The translations under genes were made by a program, and so were the position numbers. A model generated the notes under the pieces. The model was not told the origin of the DNA, searched no databases, and worked only from the letters and a program-made list of their open reading frames with translations. Shown piece by piece: positions 7,413 to 16,016 of a stretch of 64,000 nt of DNA (position 1 is its first letter; each line of letters begins with the position of its first letter). The stretch comes from Deltaproteobacteria bacterium (lineage in GTDB: Bacteria > Desulfobacterota > Dissulfuribacteria > Dissulfuribacterales > UBA5754): positions 1-64,000 of the forward strand of contig JAINCN010000021.1 in NCBI GenBank assembly GCA_036574075.1. Reading direction: 5' to 3'.

Positions 7413-7433
7413 GATTTTTTTCAGCGGGATCAT
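7413..7433. repeat. Short repeat shared with 37072-37092 (inverse)
   Basis: TTTTTTCAGCGGGAT (7416-7430) is the exact reverse complement of ATCCCGCTGAAAAAA at 37073-37087, with partial similarity on both sides. It lies between MITE copy 2 and the GMC oxidoreductase gene. Its function is unknown. Confidence 0.4.
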
Positions 7434-7450
7434 AAAGGGGCAACGAATGT

Positions 7451-9064
7451 ATGTTGTTGGATCTCTCAGAGTCATCGAGCGAAAAACTTGATATCGAATC
7501 AGACCTTTGCATCGTTGGAGCTGGGATCAGCGGGATCACACTGGCCCGGGAGCTGAAAGGGCTCGGAATCGACATCGTCCTTCTTGAAAGCGGCGGAGGC
7601 GGGTTCGATCAGAGGACGCAGGGGCTATACCAAGGCCCTAATGTGGGCATGCCCTATTACCCGCTCGAGCACTCCCGACTCCGATTCTTCGGAGGAAGCA
7701 CCACCGTCTGGGGAGGACGGTGTACACCTCTTGACAGGATCGATCTTGAAAGGCGGGATTGGGTTCAGGACAGCGGCTGGCCCTTTTCCATTGAGGAACT
7801 CCAGCCGTTTTACGAAAAGGCCAACCGGGCCCTCGAACTCGGAGAGATGCGCTACGATGAAGGCCTTTGGCATGACCTGGGCATCAATCCCCCGTCTTTC
7901 GATCCTGACACATTCACCACGCGATTCTGGCGCTTCGACACAAAACGGGGGCGGTTCTCCCTTGGATCCTGCAACGACCTCATCAGGGCGCCGAACGTGA
8001 AGGTCCTCCTGCACGCGAACGTAACGAGGATCCAGGCCAATGAATACGGATCGGCCGTCCGACATGTCCTGGCAAGGTCGCTCGAGGGCAGGCAGGCGAC
8101 CATCCGTTCCCGTGTGTTTGTGATCGCCACGGGCGGCATCGAAAACGCCCGTCTCCTCCTTGTCTCGAACGATGTGGAGCCGAACGGAATAGGAAATTCC
8201 CACGACCTGGTGGGACGCTATTTCATGGAACACCCGCACGCAAGGGCTGGGATCATTCAAGGGCCGGGGATATATCGTCTCTGGTCCCTATTCCAAAAAC
8301 GCTACCCCCGCAGAGGTGTTCCTGTGGCGCCTATAATCGTCCCGGCCCACGGCCTCCAGCAAAAGAGACAGATCCTCAATACCGGCCTCACCCTCAAGAT
8401 GCAGCGCATGCCCATCAAGGTGTCGATGGAAAAGGCGGTCTATTTCCGCTTGAAGCACAATATCTTGCATCCGACGCGATTCGGGTTGGGTGTCTGGGGG
8501 ACCTACAGGGATTTCAAGGCATGGGTCTCCAGATACGTCAGGCCCGTGAACAACTGGCTGCGTACCGTCCGGGGCAAGGCAGGCCTTTCCGTGATCATCC
8601 GCGCCGAGCAGTCACCCAATCCGCAGAGTAGGGTGCTTCTTTCCGATGAACTGGACGAACTCGGCATGCCTCGCACCAAACTGGACTGGCAACTAAGCGC
8701 TATTGACAAACACACGGTGAGGGTGATTGCCGAGGTGCTCGGAAAGGAGGTGGAGCGACTCGGCTACGGAAGCCTGACACCCAGCCCCTGGCTTTCAGAG
8801 GACTCCCTGGAGTGGCCCATCGACCGGACGGTAAGCAATCACTACATCGGCGGCTTCCACCACATGGGGACCACGCGCATGAGCGCCTCACCCAGACACG
8901 GCGTGGTGGATGCCAACTGCAAGGTCCATGGCTACGAAAACCTTTATATCGCCGGTAGTTCCGTCTTTCCCACAGGCGGATGGGCCAACCCGAACCTGAC
9001 GATCCTCGCCCTTGTCTTTCGTATGGCCGAACATGTCGGTTCCAGATTGCGGCATCTAACCTGA
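7451..9064 (+). CDS. GMC-family FAD-dependent oxidoreductase
   Basis: A 537-aa flavoprotein of the glucose-methanol-choline oxidoreductase family. The N-terminal FAD Rossmann motif is CIVGAGISGITLARE (~residues 20-34). GGSTTVWGGRC fits the second FAD contact. The C-terminal block contains GGFHHMGTTRMS, the conserved substrate-side His, and IAGSSVFPTGGWANPNLT with the conserved Asn. Substrate is not identifiable; close relatives act on sugars, alcohols or inositol-like compounds. It stands alone, downstream of MITE copy 2 and upstream of copy 3, with GGGG 8-11 nt before the ATG as ribosome-binding site. Confidence 0.85.
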   Translation: MLLDLSESSSEKLDIESDLCIVGAGISGITLARELKGLGIDIVLLESGGGGFDQRTQGLYQGPNVGMPYYPLEHSRLRFFGGSTTVWGGRCTPLDRIDLERRDWVQDSGWPFSIEELQPFYEKANRALELGEMRYDEGLWHDLGINPPSFDPDTFTTRFWRFDTKRGRFSLGSCNDLIRAPNVKVLLHANVTRIQANEYGSAVRHVLARSLEGRQATIRSRVFVIATGGIENARLLLVSNDVEPNGIGNSHDLVGRYFMEHPHARAGIIQGPGIYRLWSLFQKRYPRRGVPVAPIIVPAHGLQQKRQILNTGLTLKMQRMPIKVSMEKAVYFRLKHNILHPTRFGLGVWGTYRDFKAWVSRYVRPVNNWLRTVRGKAGLSVIIRAEQSPNPQSRVLLSDELDELGMPRTKLDWQLSAIDKHTVRVIAEVLGKEVERLGYGSLTPSPWLSEDSLEWPIDRTVSNHYIGGFHHMGTTRMSASPRHGVVDANCKVHGYENLYIAGSSVFPTGGWANPNLTILALVFRMAEHVGSRLRHLT

Positions 9065-9158
9065 TGACGACGGCCTGTGCCGCATGCGTGGGCTCTGATC
9101 TGCGTGGATCCGTCCGGGAAATATCTGCCCGTCTTACAATCCAGGCCCTTATGGAGTT

Positions 9159-9334
9159 CCTGAATCCGTGAAATATGCACTCAACCTTTCGATTTCACAG
9201 CATAAGCCTACAGCCGGGGTATTTGCGGATGGAGGCGCCCATGGAAGGGGCTCGAACGGCAAATCTGCCCCCATGGACAGGAGGCTATTTGCCGCACGAA
9301 ACAGATACCCCGGCCGCAGGCTCACGGATTCAGG
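9159..9334 (+). mobile_element. MITE-like repeat, copy 3 (subfamily 1)
   Basis: A 176-bp element with terminal repeats CCTGAATCCGTGAA (9159) and CTCACGGATTCAGG (ending 9334). It carries the subfamily-1 subterminal box (ATATGCACTCAACC then TTTCGATTTCACAGC) and arms GCCTACAGCCGGGGTA and TACCCCGGCCGCAGGC. Two A-C mismatches have accumulated in the stem. No target duplication is recognisable (GAGTT versus GGTAG), suggesting an older insertion. Confidence 0.8.
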
Positions 9335-9353
9335 GGTAGGTCCTTATGCCCGA

Positions 9354-9382
9354 TTGACCTTTTCCCTCGGCCTTTTTATTCT
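9354..9382 (+). promoter_or_regulatory. Putative sigma70 promoter of the NIL-ferredoxin operon
   Basis: TTGACC (9354-9359), 17-bp spacer, TATTCT (9377-9382). It lies between MITE copy 3 and the ferredoxin start, with AAGGAG at 9401-9406 and ATG at 9413. The operon it would drive is NIL-ferredoxin, mnmA, mtaB-like. Confidence 0.45.
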
Positions 9383-9412
9383 GCAAACCCTGCTCCAAAC
9401 AAGGAGAAGCCG

Positions 9413-9841
9413 ATGTACCGGAGAGTCCTCGTCCTCAGGTTCCCCCCTCATATCACGGACAAACCCATTGTGTGCAGCCTGAGCCGCGAATTCAATCTCT
9501 GTTTCAACATCATCAAGGCAGAGATCTTGCCGGGTCAGGAAGGACGCATGGTCCTCGAACTCTCAGGGGTGAAGAAAGACCTCCTCGACGGGCTCAAGTA
9601 TCTCCGTGCCCAGGGGGTCGGTGTCAAATCCATGGCCCAGGAGGTCAGGCGAAACGACGAGGTCTGCATCCAGTGCGGGGCCTGCACTGGCATCTGCCCA
9701 AGCGGGGCCCTTGCCATGGACCATGAGACCCAGGAGGTCATCTTCACCCCGGAGAAGTGCACCGGGTGCGAGTTCTGTATCACTGTCTGTCCGGTTCGGG
9801 CCATGGAGATCAGTTTCAGCAGGGAAAAGGCCTTGGCCTGA
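9413..9841 (+). CDS. NIL-domain 4Fe-4S ferredoxin
   Basis: A 142-aa protein with an N-terminal NIL domain (residues ~1-75, the ligand-sensing fold also found on methionine ABC ATPases) and a C-terminal 2[4Fe-4S] ferredoxin domain. The clusters are marked by CIQCGACTGICPSGAL and CTGCEFCITVCPVRAM. The start is supported by AAGGAG 7 nt upstream. Such proteins are frequent in anaerobic Desulfobacterota and archaea and have been linked to sulfur assimilation (homocysteine formation). Being directly upstream of mnmA (3-nt gap), it may supply electrons or sulfur to tRNA thiolation; this is inference. Confidence 0.88.
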   Translation: MYRRVLVLRFPPHITDKPIVCSLSREFNLCFNIIKAEILPGQEGRMVLELSGVKKDLLDGLKYLRAQGVGVKSMAQEVRRNDEVCIQCGACTGICPSGALAMDHETQEVIFTPEKCTGCEFCITVCPVRAMEISFSREKALA

Positions 9842-9843
9842 CC

Positions 9844-10881
9844 ATGCCCCCCGGAGTGCTCGCCGCCCTGAGCGGCGGGATAGACAGCGCTGTAGCGGCC
9901 CATTTCCTCATCATGAACGGCTATCGCGTGGAGGCCGTCCATCTCGACCTCCATGCCGACCGGCGTGGACGTTCGAGCAAGGAGGCTGCCCGAGACACGG
10001 CCGCACGACTCGGGATCCCATTGCATTTCCTGGATGTCAGGGCCGAGTTCGAACGAATAGTCGTGGACCATTTCATCCAGACCTACCGAAACGGACTCAC
10101 CCCGAATCCGTGTGTCATCTGCAACCCAGCCATCAAGATCCGTCTGGGGCTTAAACTTGCCGACGAGCTCGGACTCAGATTCCTGGCCACAGGTCACTAC
10201 GCACGGATCGAGACCAGGGACGGGGCCTTTGCCCTTTTGCGGGCGCGTGACCTTGCCAAGGATCAGTCCTATTTTCTCCACCAGGTAAAACCCGAAGACC
10301 TCTCCCGCCTCCTTTTCCCCTTGGGGGACCGGACGAAAGACGAGGTCCTGGAGATCGGGGCCCGGCTCGGGCTCTCCCAGATTGTAGAAGATGAGAGCCA
10401 GGATGCGTGTTTTATCTCCGGGGACTACCGGCGTCTTCTCGAGGAACGGGGGCTCGGCGCCGGCACATCCGGCAATGTGGTCACCAGTGACGGACGGGTC
10501 CTTGGGACCCATTCGGGCCTCTTCGGCTACACCATCGGGCAACGCAAGGGGATCGGCATTGCGGATGCTACCCCCTATTATGTCCTCGGCCTCGATATTG
10601 ACGCTAACCGCCTCGTGGTCGGCAAGCGGGAGGAACTCTTCACGGCATCCTGCCTGGTAAGGGAGATCAACTGGCTCGTCAGTCCTGAAAAGGTATACGA
10701 ACGGACAGTTACAGTGAAGATCCGCTCCCGGCATTCGGGATGCCCTGCCAGGGTCCTCGCCAAACCGGACGGAAAAGTCGCGGTCCTTTTCGAAAGGCCG
10801 CAACCCGCTGTGACCCCTGGCCAGTACGCTGTCTTTTACGAGAATGACCGGATCCTCGCCGGAGGGATCATATGCGTGTAG
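9844..10881 (+). CDS. mnmA: tRNA-specific 2-thiouridylase MnmA
   Basis: A 345-aa enzyme catalysing ATP-dependent 2-thiolation of U34 in tRNAs for Lys, Glu and Gln. The PP-loop is ALSGGIDSAVAA (residues ~8-19). The two redox cysteines are in NPCVICNPAIK and QDACFISGDY. GHYARI is also conserved. ATG 9844 puts the PP-loop at the usual distance from the N-terminus; an upstream in-frame ATG at 9757 lies inside the ferredoxin gene and is rejected. The last 10 bases overlap the next gene. Confidence 0.93.
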   Translation: MPPGVLAALSGGIDSAVAAHFLIMNGYRVEAVHLDLHADRRGRSSKEAARDTAARLGIPLHFLDVRAEFERIVVDHFIQTYRNGLTPNPCVICNPAIKIRLGLKLADELGLRFLATGHYARIETRDGAFALLRARDLAKDQSYFLHQVKPEDLSRLLFPLGDRTKDEVLEIGARLGLSQIVEDESQDACFISGDYRRLLEERGLGAGTSGNVVTSDGRVLGTHSGLFGYTIGQRKGIGIADATPYYVLGLDIDANRLVVGKREELFTASCLVREINWLVSPEKVYERTVTVKIRSRHSGCPARVLAKPDGKVAVLFERPQPAVTPGQYAVFYENDRILAGGIICV

Positions 10882-12182
10882 CCATTGCCACCCTCGGATG
10901 CAAGGTGAACCAGCTGGAATCCGACGCCATTGCCGAGGAATTTATGGCAAACGGCCATGAAGTTGTCCCTTTTCCTCGACCTTTTGACATCTGCGTGGTG
11001 AACACCTGCGCGGTGACCGCCAAGGCCTCTGCCGAGTCCCGCAGGCTTCTCCGGAGGGCGAGGAGACTGAACCCCGAGGCCCGTATAGTCGCTACCGGCT
11101 GTCTCGTCCAGGTGGCCCCCCAAGACCTCCTGGATGCCCTGGGCTGGCAGGTCTGCCTCGTCGGAAACGACCAAAAGGACCGCCTTGCCGGCCGTATCCT
11201 TGCCCATGGGGACTGTATCGGCCTTTACATGGGGGACGTGGCCCGCCTCACACGGTGTCAGGATTTTCCAGTGCGCAGTCCCCTCTCACGGACCCGCGCC
11301 TATCTCAAGGTCCAGGACGGCTGTAACGCCTTTTGCAGCTACTGCATCGTGCCCTATGCACGGGGAAGGAGCAGGAGCCTTCCAGCAGCCCGGGTGCTCG
11401 ACCAGGTGGAGACCTATGCCAAACAGGGCATACGTGAGGTGGTCGTCACCGGAATCCACGTGGGGATGTACGGGGCGGACCTTGCGCAATCCCCTGACCT
11501 TGCTGGGCTCCTTGCCCGCCTCTGCGAGACCTTTCCCCGCATGAGATTCCGTCTGAGTTCCATCGAACCCCTGGAACTCACGCACGGCATCATAGAAATA
11601 GCCCAGACCCGGCCCAACTTCGCCCGACACTTCCACATCCCCCTTCAGAGCGGCTCAGACCGGATCCTTCGGGCCATGAACCGGAAATACACCAGCGCGT
11701 TCTACCGGGATCTCGTCACCTCCATCCATGAGAGGCTCCCTGATGCAGCCATCGGCGCGGACGTCCTCGTGGGCTTTCCCGGAGAGGACGACGAGGCCTT
11801 CGGGCAGACCCTCTCCCTCATAGGGTCTCTTCCCCTTTCTTATGTCCATGCCTTTCCTTTTTCCAGGCGGCCGTTCACCCTTGCCTCAGCCCTGCCCGAG
11901 ACCGTCGGTCCCCAAGAAAAGGCCCGACGCGTGGACGCGGTGCGCAGACTCGGCGCCCGAAAGCGTGAGGCGTTTTACCGGTCCCGGATCGAAGCGGTGG
12001 AGGAGTTCCTCGTGGAAAGGATCGACGGGGAAGGTGGATTCATCACCGGGACCACGTCCAACTATCTTCCCGCCCGAATAAGGATCGGGGACGCCATACC
12101 GCCACCTTCTGCCAACTCGCTTATTCCAGTGCGTATTACGGACGTGATCGACGGCCGACCGATCGGGGTCCCTGCGATCTGA
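10872..12182 (+). CDS. mtaB: MtaB-like tRNA (t6A37) methylthiotransferase
   Basis: A 436-aa radical-SAM methylthiotransferase that converts t6A to ms2t6A at position 37 of ANN-decoding tRNAs. N-terminal UPF0004 domain: ATLGCKVNQLES, NTCAVT and ATGCLVQ carry the three cysteines of the auxiliary cluster. The radical-SAM motif is CNAFCSYC, preceded by LKVQDG. A C-terminal TRAM-like segment follows about residue 370. The start overlaps mnmA by 10 nt, so both tRNA-thiolating enzymes and the ferredoxin form one operon. Confidence 0.9.
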   Translation: MRVAIATLGCKVNQLESDAIAEEFMANGHEVVPFPRPFDICVVNTCAVTAKASAESRRLLRRARRLNPEARIVATGCLVQVAPQDLLDALGWQVCLVGNDQKDRLAGRILAHGDCIGLYMGDVARLTRCQDFPVRSPLSRTRAYLKVQDGCNAFCSYCIVPYARGRSRSLPAARVLDQVETYAKQGIREVVVTGIHVGMYGADLAQSPDLAGLLARLCETFPRMRFRLSSIEPLELTHGIIEIAQTRPNFARHFHIPLQSGSDRILRAMNRKYTSAFYRDLVTSIHERLPDAAIGADVLVGFPGEDDEAFGQTLSLIGSLPLSYVHAFPFSRRPFTLASALPETVGPQEKARRVDAVRRLGARKREAFYRSRIEAVEEFLVERIDGEGGFITGTTSNYLPARIRIGDAIPPPSANSLIPVRITDVIDGRPIGVPAI

Positions 12183-12194
12183 AAAATCAGCCGG

Positions 12195-12851
12195 TCAGGG
12201 ACCTTCGATCGCCTTGTGCCTTTTCATCGCTGAGCGTGTGAACTCGATCACGCCAGGTGTTACGGAAAGGAGGATGATGGTGATGACAACCAGGGAGAAA
12301 TTTTCCTTGACTGCGGAAATGTTCCCGAAGAGATAGCCCCCCACGAGAAAGACGGACATCCAAAGGATGCTTCCAGCAAGGCTGAAGCCTATGAACTTTC
12401 CGTATCTCATGGCACCAACGCCAGCCACAAAAGGGGCAAATGTGCGGATGACGGGCAGAAATCGCGCGATGATGACGGTCTTTCCACCATGTCTCTTGTA
12501 AAAGAGGCGGGTCTTTTCCATGTATTCCTGCCTTAAAAAGCGATACCTGCCGGAAAACGCCACAGGCCCGATGTAATTTCCCACGAAGTAGTTGCAGTTA
12601 TCCCCGAGAAAGGCAGCAAGGGGGAGGAGAAAAACGAGGTATTCCATCTGGAGCAGGCCGATCCCTGCCAGGGTGCCGGCGGCAAAGAGGAGGGAATCGC
12701 CTGGGAGAAGCGGGGTCACCACAAGCCCGGTCTCGCAAAAGACTATCAGGAAGAGGATCGCATAGGTCCACGGCCCGAACTGGCCTATGAGTTCATGGAG
12801 ATGACGATCCATGTGAAGAATGATGTCGATAAGGGTGGTGAAGCTATCCAT
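12195..12851 (-). CDS. DedA-family membrane protein
   Basis: A 218-aa protein with about five membrane segments. Family motifs are clear: FCETGLVVTPLLPGDSLLF near residues 38-56, GDNCNYFVG, and the Arg-containing FLPVIRTFAPFVAGVGAM. DedA proteins are flippases/transport-type membrane proteins needed for envelope homeostasis (polyprenyl-phosphate or phospholipid recycling in characterised members). Monocistronic, convergent with the mtaB-like gene with a 12-bp gap. Confidence 0.88.
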   Translation of the reverse strand: MDSFTTLIDIILHMDRHLHELIGQFGPWTYAILFLIVFCETGLVVTPLLPGDSLLFAAGTLAGIGLLQMEYLVFLLPLAAFLGDNCNYFVGNYIGPVAFSGRYRFLRQEYMEKTRLFYKRHGGKTVIIARFLPVIRTFAPFVAGVGAMRYGKFIGFSLAGSILWMSVFLVGGYLFGNISAVKENFSLVVITIILLSVTPGVIEFTRSAMKRHKAIEGP

Positions 12852-13089
12852 GGGGTCTCTGGTTTACTGGGTTAGAATTCGGTCCACAAGAGGATACTTC
12901 ATAACGCCACCCGTGTCCAAATAAGCCTGCATCCGTGAGCCTGAGGTGTAGCGGGCCCAGGAAGTGGCCAAGGCCAACCTGAGCCATCGGGCAAAACGCC
13001 CATTTCCCGTTGTCCTTTTTGGGCATCCTTCCGAAACGTGGATAAGATGTCACCGGTGGGAAGATGACGGAACAATGGAGGGAGACGAC

Positions 13090-14049
13090 ATGAAGATCCT
13101 TGTCACTGGCGGGGCCGGATTCATAGGCTCGAATGTAGTGGATGCATACATCGAGGCAGGGCACGAGGTCGTCGTCGTGGACAATCTCTACTCTGGAAAG
13201 CGGGAGAACCTGAATCCGAAGGCGCGTTTTTATCTCATGGACATCAGGAGCCCCGAACTCGGAAAGATGCTCGAGTTCGAGCGGCCAGAGATCGTCAACC
13301 ACCATGCGGCACAGATCTCTGTCCCGGCCTCGGTGGAGGATCCCCTTTTCGACGCCTCTGTGAACATCCAGGGATTTTTGAACCTTCTTGAGGGGGCGCG
13401 AAGATACGGGGTCCGAAAGATAATATTTATCTCTTCAGGAGGGGCCATCTATGGAGAGGCCAAAGAGTATCCAACGAGCGAGTCGTCCCCTGCCCTCCCC
13501 CTCTCTCCCTATGCCATCGCCAAGGCCGTCTCGGAGAACTACCTCGCCTTTTACCGGCACCAGTACGGCCTTGACTTCACGGTCCTCCGGTATGCCAACG
13601 TTTACGGCCCAAGGCAGGTTCCCCACGGAGAGGCCGGGGTCGTGGCCATCTTCATGGACCGGCTCCTCGCCAAAAGGCCATGCACTATCTACCACTTCCC
13701 AGACGCCCCAATGGGCATGATCCGCGACTATTGCTTTGTTGGAGACGTGGTGCAGGCGAACCTCTCCGCCCTCGAGCGGGGAAGCGGCACGGCCTTCAAC
13801 ATCGGTACCGGCAGGGAAACAAGGACCCGCGAGCTCTTTGACGCGATCTGTTCTGCTATCGAAAGAAAACTGCCCCTTGACCCCGCCCTCAAGGAGCCGC
13901 TCACGGCCATCGCCCGCCCCGGCGACCTGAGCCGTAGCTGCCTCTTGGTGGACCGCGCGCGAGAAGGCCTAAAATGGACGCCCACAACCGTGCTCGAAGA
14001 TGGGCTTGCCAAGACCCTCCAGTGGAAACTCTCCACCCTTGCCGCATGA
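13090..14049 (+). CDS. NAD-dependent epimerase/dehydratase (UDP-glucose 4-epimerase-like)
   Basis: A 319-aa extended SDR. The N-terminal VTGGAGFIGSNVVDAY binds NAD(P). VVDNLYSGK and the ISSGGAIYG / YAIAK catalytic pair (Ser, Tyr-x3-Lys) follow the GalE-type pattern. ATG 13090 follows GGAGGGAGACGAC; a longer frame to 12964 lacks family similarity. It probably makes an activated galactose, galacturonate or related sugar nucleotide for LPS or exopolysaccharide. It shares a 4-nt ATGA overlap with the nitrilase-RfaE2 fusion, and RfaE2 (heptose activation) suggests a surface-glycan role for the pair. Confidence 0.85.
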   Translation: MKILVTGGAGFIGSNVVDAYIEAGHEVVVVDNLYSGKRENLNPKARFYLMDIRSPELGKMLEFERPEIVNHHAAQISVPASVEDPLFDASVNIQGFLNLLEGARRYGVRKIIFISSGGAIYGEAKEYPTSESSPALPLSPYAIAKAVSENYLAFYRHQYGLDFTVLRYANVYGPRQVPHGEAGVVAIFMDRLLAKRPCTIYHFPDAPMGMIRDYCFVGDVVQANLSALERGSGTAFNIGTGRETRTRELFDAICSAIERKLPLDPALKEPLTAIARPGDLSRSCLLVDRAREGLKWTPTTVLEDGLAKTLQWKLSTLAA

Positions 14050-15332
14050 GTTCCGCCTTTCGAATCGCTGTCGTACAGAATACGCCCATTCATCTTGCGC
14101 CCTTTGAAAACTGGCGCAGGGTGAAAGAGGCAGCCGCGCGGCTCGCCGCATCCGGCGCCGATCTCATCCTCCTTCCCGAACTCTGGGCAACAGGACCCTT
14201 GGGTGATGGAGACGAAAAGATCGGGCAGGAGACCCCGAGGCTGGTCCATCTCATAGAGGAGACTGCTAAAAAACTCGGTGTGACCTTTGTCGGAACCCTT
14301 CCCGATCCGGATCAGGCCCCCGAAGGCCGCCTCTTCAATGCCACGTTCGTGACCGGCCCTGGCGGAACGCATGTGCCGTACCGCAAGATCCACCTCTTTG
14401 CCCCCCTAAGGGAGGACAGGGTCTATGCCCCGGGCCGGGAACCCGGAATCTATCGCATAAAACTTCGGGACCGGAAGATCCCTGTCGGCTTTCTGACATG
14501 TTTTGACCTCCGATTCCCGGAACTTGCCCGGCATCTTGCGTTTCAGGGGATCCAAATCCTCCTGGTCTCGGCCCTCTGGCCCAGCGTCCGGAAAGAGGCA
14601 TTCATCCGCCTTCTCGAGGCCCGTGCCATCGAAAATCAGATCTTTGTCGCAGCAGCGAACGCCTGGGGAGAGACGGGCGGGGTCTTTTTCGGCGGCAAAA
14701 GCCGCATCTTAGGCCCCACCGGAGAGGTCATAGCCAAGGCCGAGGAGGGCGAGGACACCATAATCGCGGATGTGGATCTGGCAGACGTGGAAGAGGCCCG
14801 AAAGGCATTTGTAACGGTCCTTCCCCCAGGGGAATGGCTGCACCGGTCCAGCCGAAAGATCCTCGGGGAGGAAGGCCTCGCAAGACTCCTCGAACGAAGG
14901 GCCGTGACAGGGCAAAGGATGGTCTTTACGAACGGCTGTTTCGACCTTCTGCACGCAGGCCACGTGGACTATCTCGAAAAGGCCCGATCCCTCGGAGACC
15001 TCCTTGTGGTAGGGCTCAACAGCGATGCCTCCGTCCGGGTCCTCAAGGGGGAAGGCCGCCCGATCACGCCAGAAGACCAGCGTGCCCGCATACTGGCCGC
15101 CCTCGAATGCGTGGACGCCGTGGTCATCTTTGACGCCCCCACACCAATCCGCCTCATAGAGGCCCTTTGCCCGGAAGTACTCGTAAAGGGAGCGGACTGG
15201 AAGGAAGAGGAGATCGCCGGGGCCGATTACGTGAAATCCAGGGGAGGAAAGGTCGTCCGCATCCCATTCGAGCACGACGTCTCCACGAGCCGGATCCTCC
15301 ACGCCATCGAGACGAGATCGTCAAAATCCTGA
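14046..15332 (+). CDS. Fusion protein: nitrilase-family amidohydrolase + RfaE2 heptose-1-phosphate adenylyltransferase
   Basis: A 428-aa two-domain protein. Residues ~1-265 form a carbon-nitrogen hydrolase with the intact Glu-Lys-Cys triad: E45 (LLPELWATG), K114 (PYRKIHLFAP), C152 (LTCFDLRFPE); the motifs fit omega-amidase/Nit2-type enzymes. Residues ~288-428 form a cytidylyltransferase-type domain with FTNGCFDLLHAGHVDYL (HxGH at 303-306), GLNSDASVR, KGADW and DVSTSRI, characteristic of RfaE2, which activates D-glycero-beta-D-manno-heptose 1-phosphate to ADP-heptose. The RfaE1 kinase domain normally fused to RfaE2 is absent. Start ATG 14046 overlaps the epimerase stop. The fusion is continuous without frameshift. 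Confidence 0.85.
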   Translation: MSSAFRIAVVQNTPIHLAPFENWRRVKEAAARLAASGADLILLPELWATGPLGDGDEKIGQETPRLVHLIEETAKKLGVTFVGTLPDPDQAPEGRLFNATFVTGPGGTHVPYRKIHLFAPLREDRVYAPGREPGIYRIKLRDRKIPVGFLTCFDLRFPELARHLAFQGIQILLVSALWPSVRKEAFIRLLEARAIENQIFVAAANAWGETGGVFFGGKSRILGPTGEVIAKAEEGEDTIIADVDLADVEEARKAFVTVLPPGEWLHRSSRKILGEEGLARLLERRAVTGQRMVFTNGCFDLLHAGHVDYLEKARSLGDLLVVGLNSDASVRVLKGEGRPITPEDQRARILAALECVDAVVIFDAPTPIRLIEALCPEVLVKGADWKEEEIAGADYVKSRGGKVVRIPFEHDVSTSRILHAIETRSSKS

Positions 15333-15430
15333 CCAGCAGGAACATCCGGTTTTTGGGGGACAAATTCAAATATTCTTTTATTTTAGTTTGTTATTTGCCT
15401 AAAACACCTTCCTTTGCCATAATCGCGCCG

Positions 15431-15446
15431 TGGCATGAGCCTTGCT
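15431..15446 (+). promoter_or_regulatory. Sigma54 (-24/-12) promoter for the fliL flagellar operon
   Basis: TGGCATG (15431-15437), 4-nt spacer AGCC, TTGCT (15442-15446) fits the RpoN consensus TGGCAyr-N4-TTGCw. It lies in the AT-rich 147-bp gap before fliL, 34 nt upstream of the fliL ATG. Sigma54 control of the fliL-fliR-flhBAF class is common in polar-flagellated bacteria, so context agrees. The activator site was not identified. Confidence 0.75.
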
Positions 15447-15479
15447 TAATCTACCTGCAGCACCCGTCAGGAGTCTCTC

Positions 15480-16010
15480 ATGGCCGAGAAGGAAAAGGAC
15501 CAGGCCGAGGCCGAGGTCCAGGAAGGCAAGAAAAAAAAGGGCAAGCCGTTTCTCCTCATCCTGCTGGTCATTTTCGTACTCATCCTCGCAGGGGCCGGCG
15601 CCGGGGCGTATTTCTTCTTCTTTTCCGCCCCTTCTGATGAAAAACTCGCTGCGCAGATCGCCCAGGACGAGGCAAAAAAGGCTGCGCAGGCCACGCAGGC
15701 CGCCCCCATGGGTGTCACTGTGGATCTCGAACCCTTTGTGGTGAATCTCGCTGATCCACGTGTGAGACATTACCTTAAGGCGTCCATCACCATCGAACTC
15801 ACAGATGAGTTGGCAAAAGCGGACCTCGAGAAGCGCATCGCAAACATCAGAAACGACATCCTCCTTCTCATGAGCAGCAAGACGCTCGAGGAGATCGTCA
15901 CCCTTGAGGGAAAGATCCGCCTTCGGGACGAGATCGGGGCGAGGGTAGGCCGGATCGTAGGTCCCAACCGCATCCTCAACGTCTATTTTTCCCAATTCGT
16001 CGTCCAGTAG
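15480..16010 (+). CDS. fliL: Flagellar basal body-associated protein FliL
   Basis: A 176-aa single-pass inner-membrane protein. A Lys-rich cytoplasmic N-terminus precedes one hydrophobic helix at about residues 21-42 (FLLILLVIFVLILAGAGAG), and the periplasmic domain carries LEPFVVNLADP and ILNVYFSQFVV. FliL rings stabilise the stator around the motor. First gene of the sigma54-driven flagellar operon, 6 nt before fliM. Confidence 0.92.
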   Translation: MAEKEKDQAEAEVQEGKKKKGKPFLLILLVIFVLILAGAGAGAYFFFFSAPSDEKLAAQIAQDEAKKAAQATQAAPMGVTVDLEPFVVNLADPRVRHYLKASITIELTDELAKADLEKRIANIRNDILLLMSSKTLEEIVTLEGKIRLRDEIGARVGRIVGPNRILNVYFSQFVVQ

Positions 16011-16016
16011 GATCCC

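Noticed and set aside
7250-9300. Short reading frames inside several repeat copies with similar peptides
   Set aside because: They arise from the shared nucleotide sequence; frames are shifted, broken or truncated between copies, and no ribosome-binding site accompanies them.
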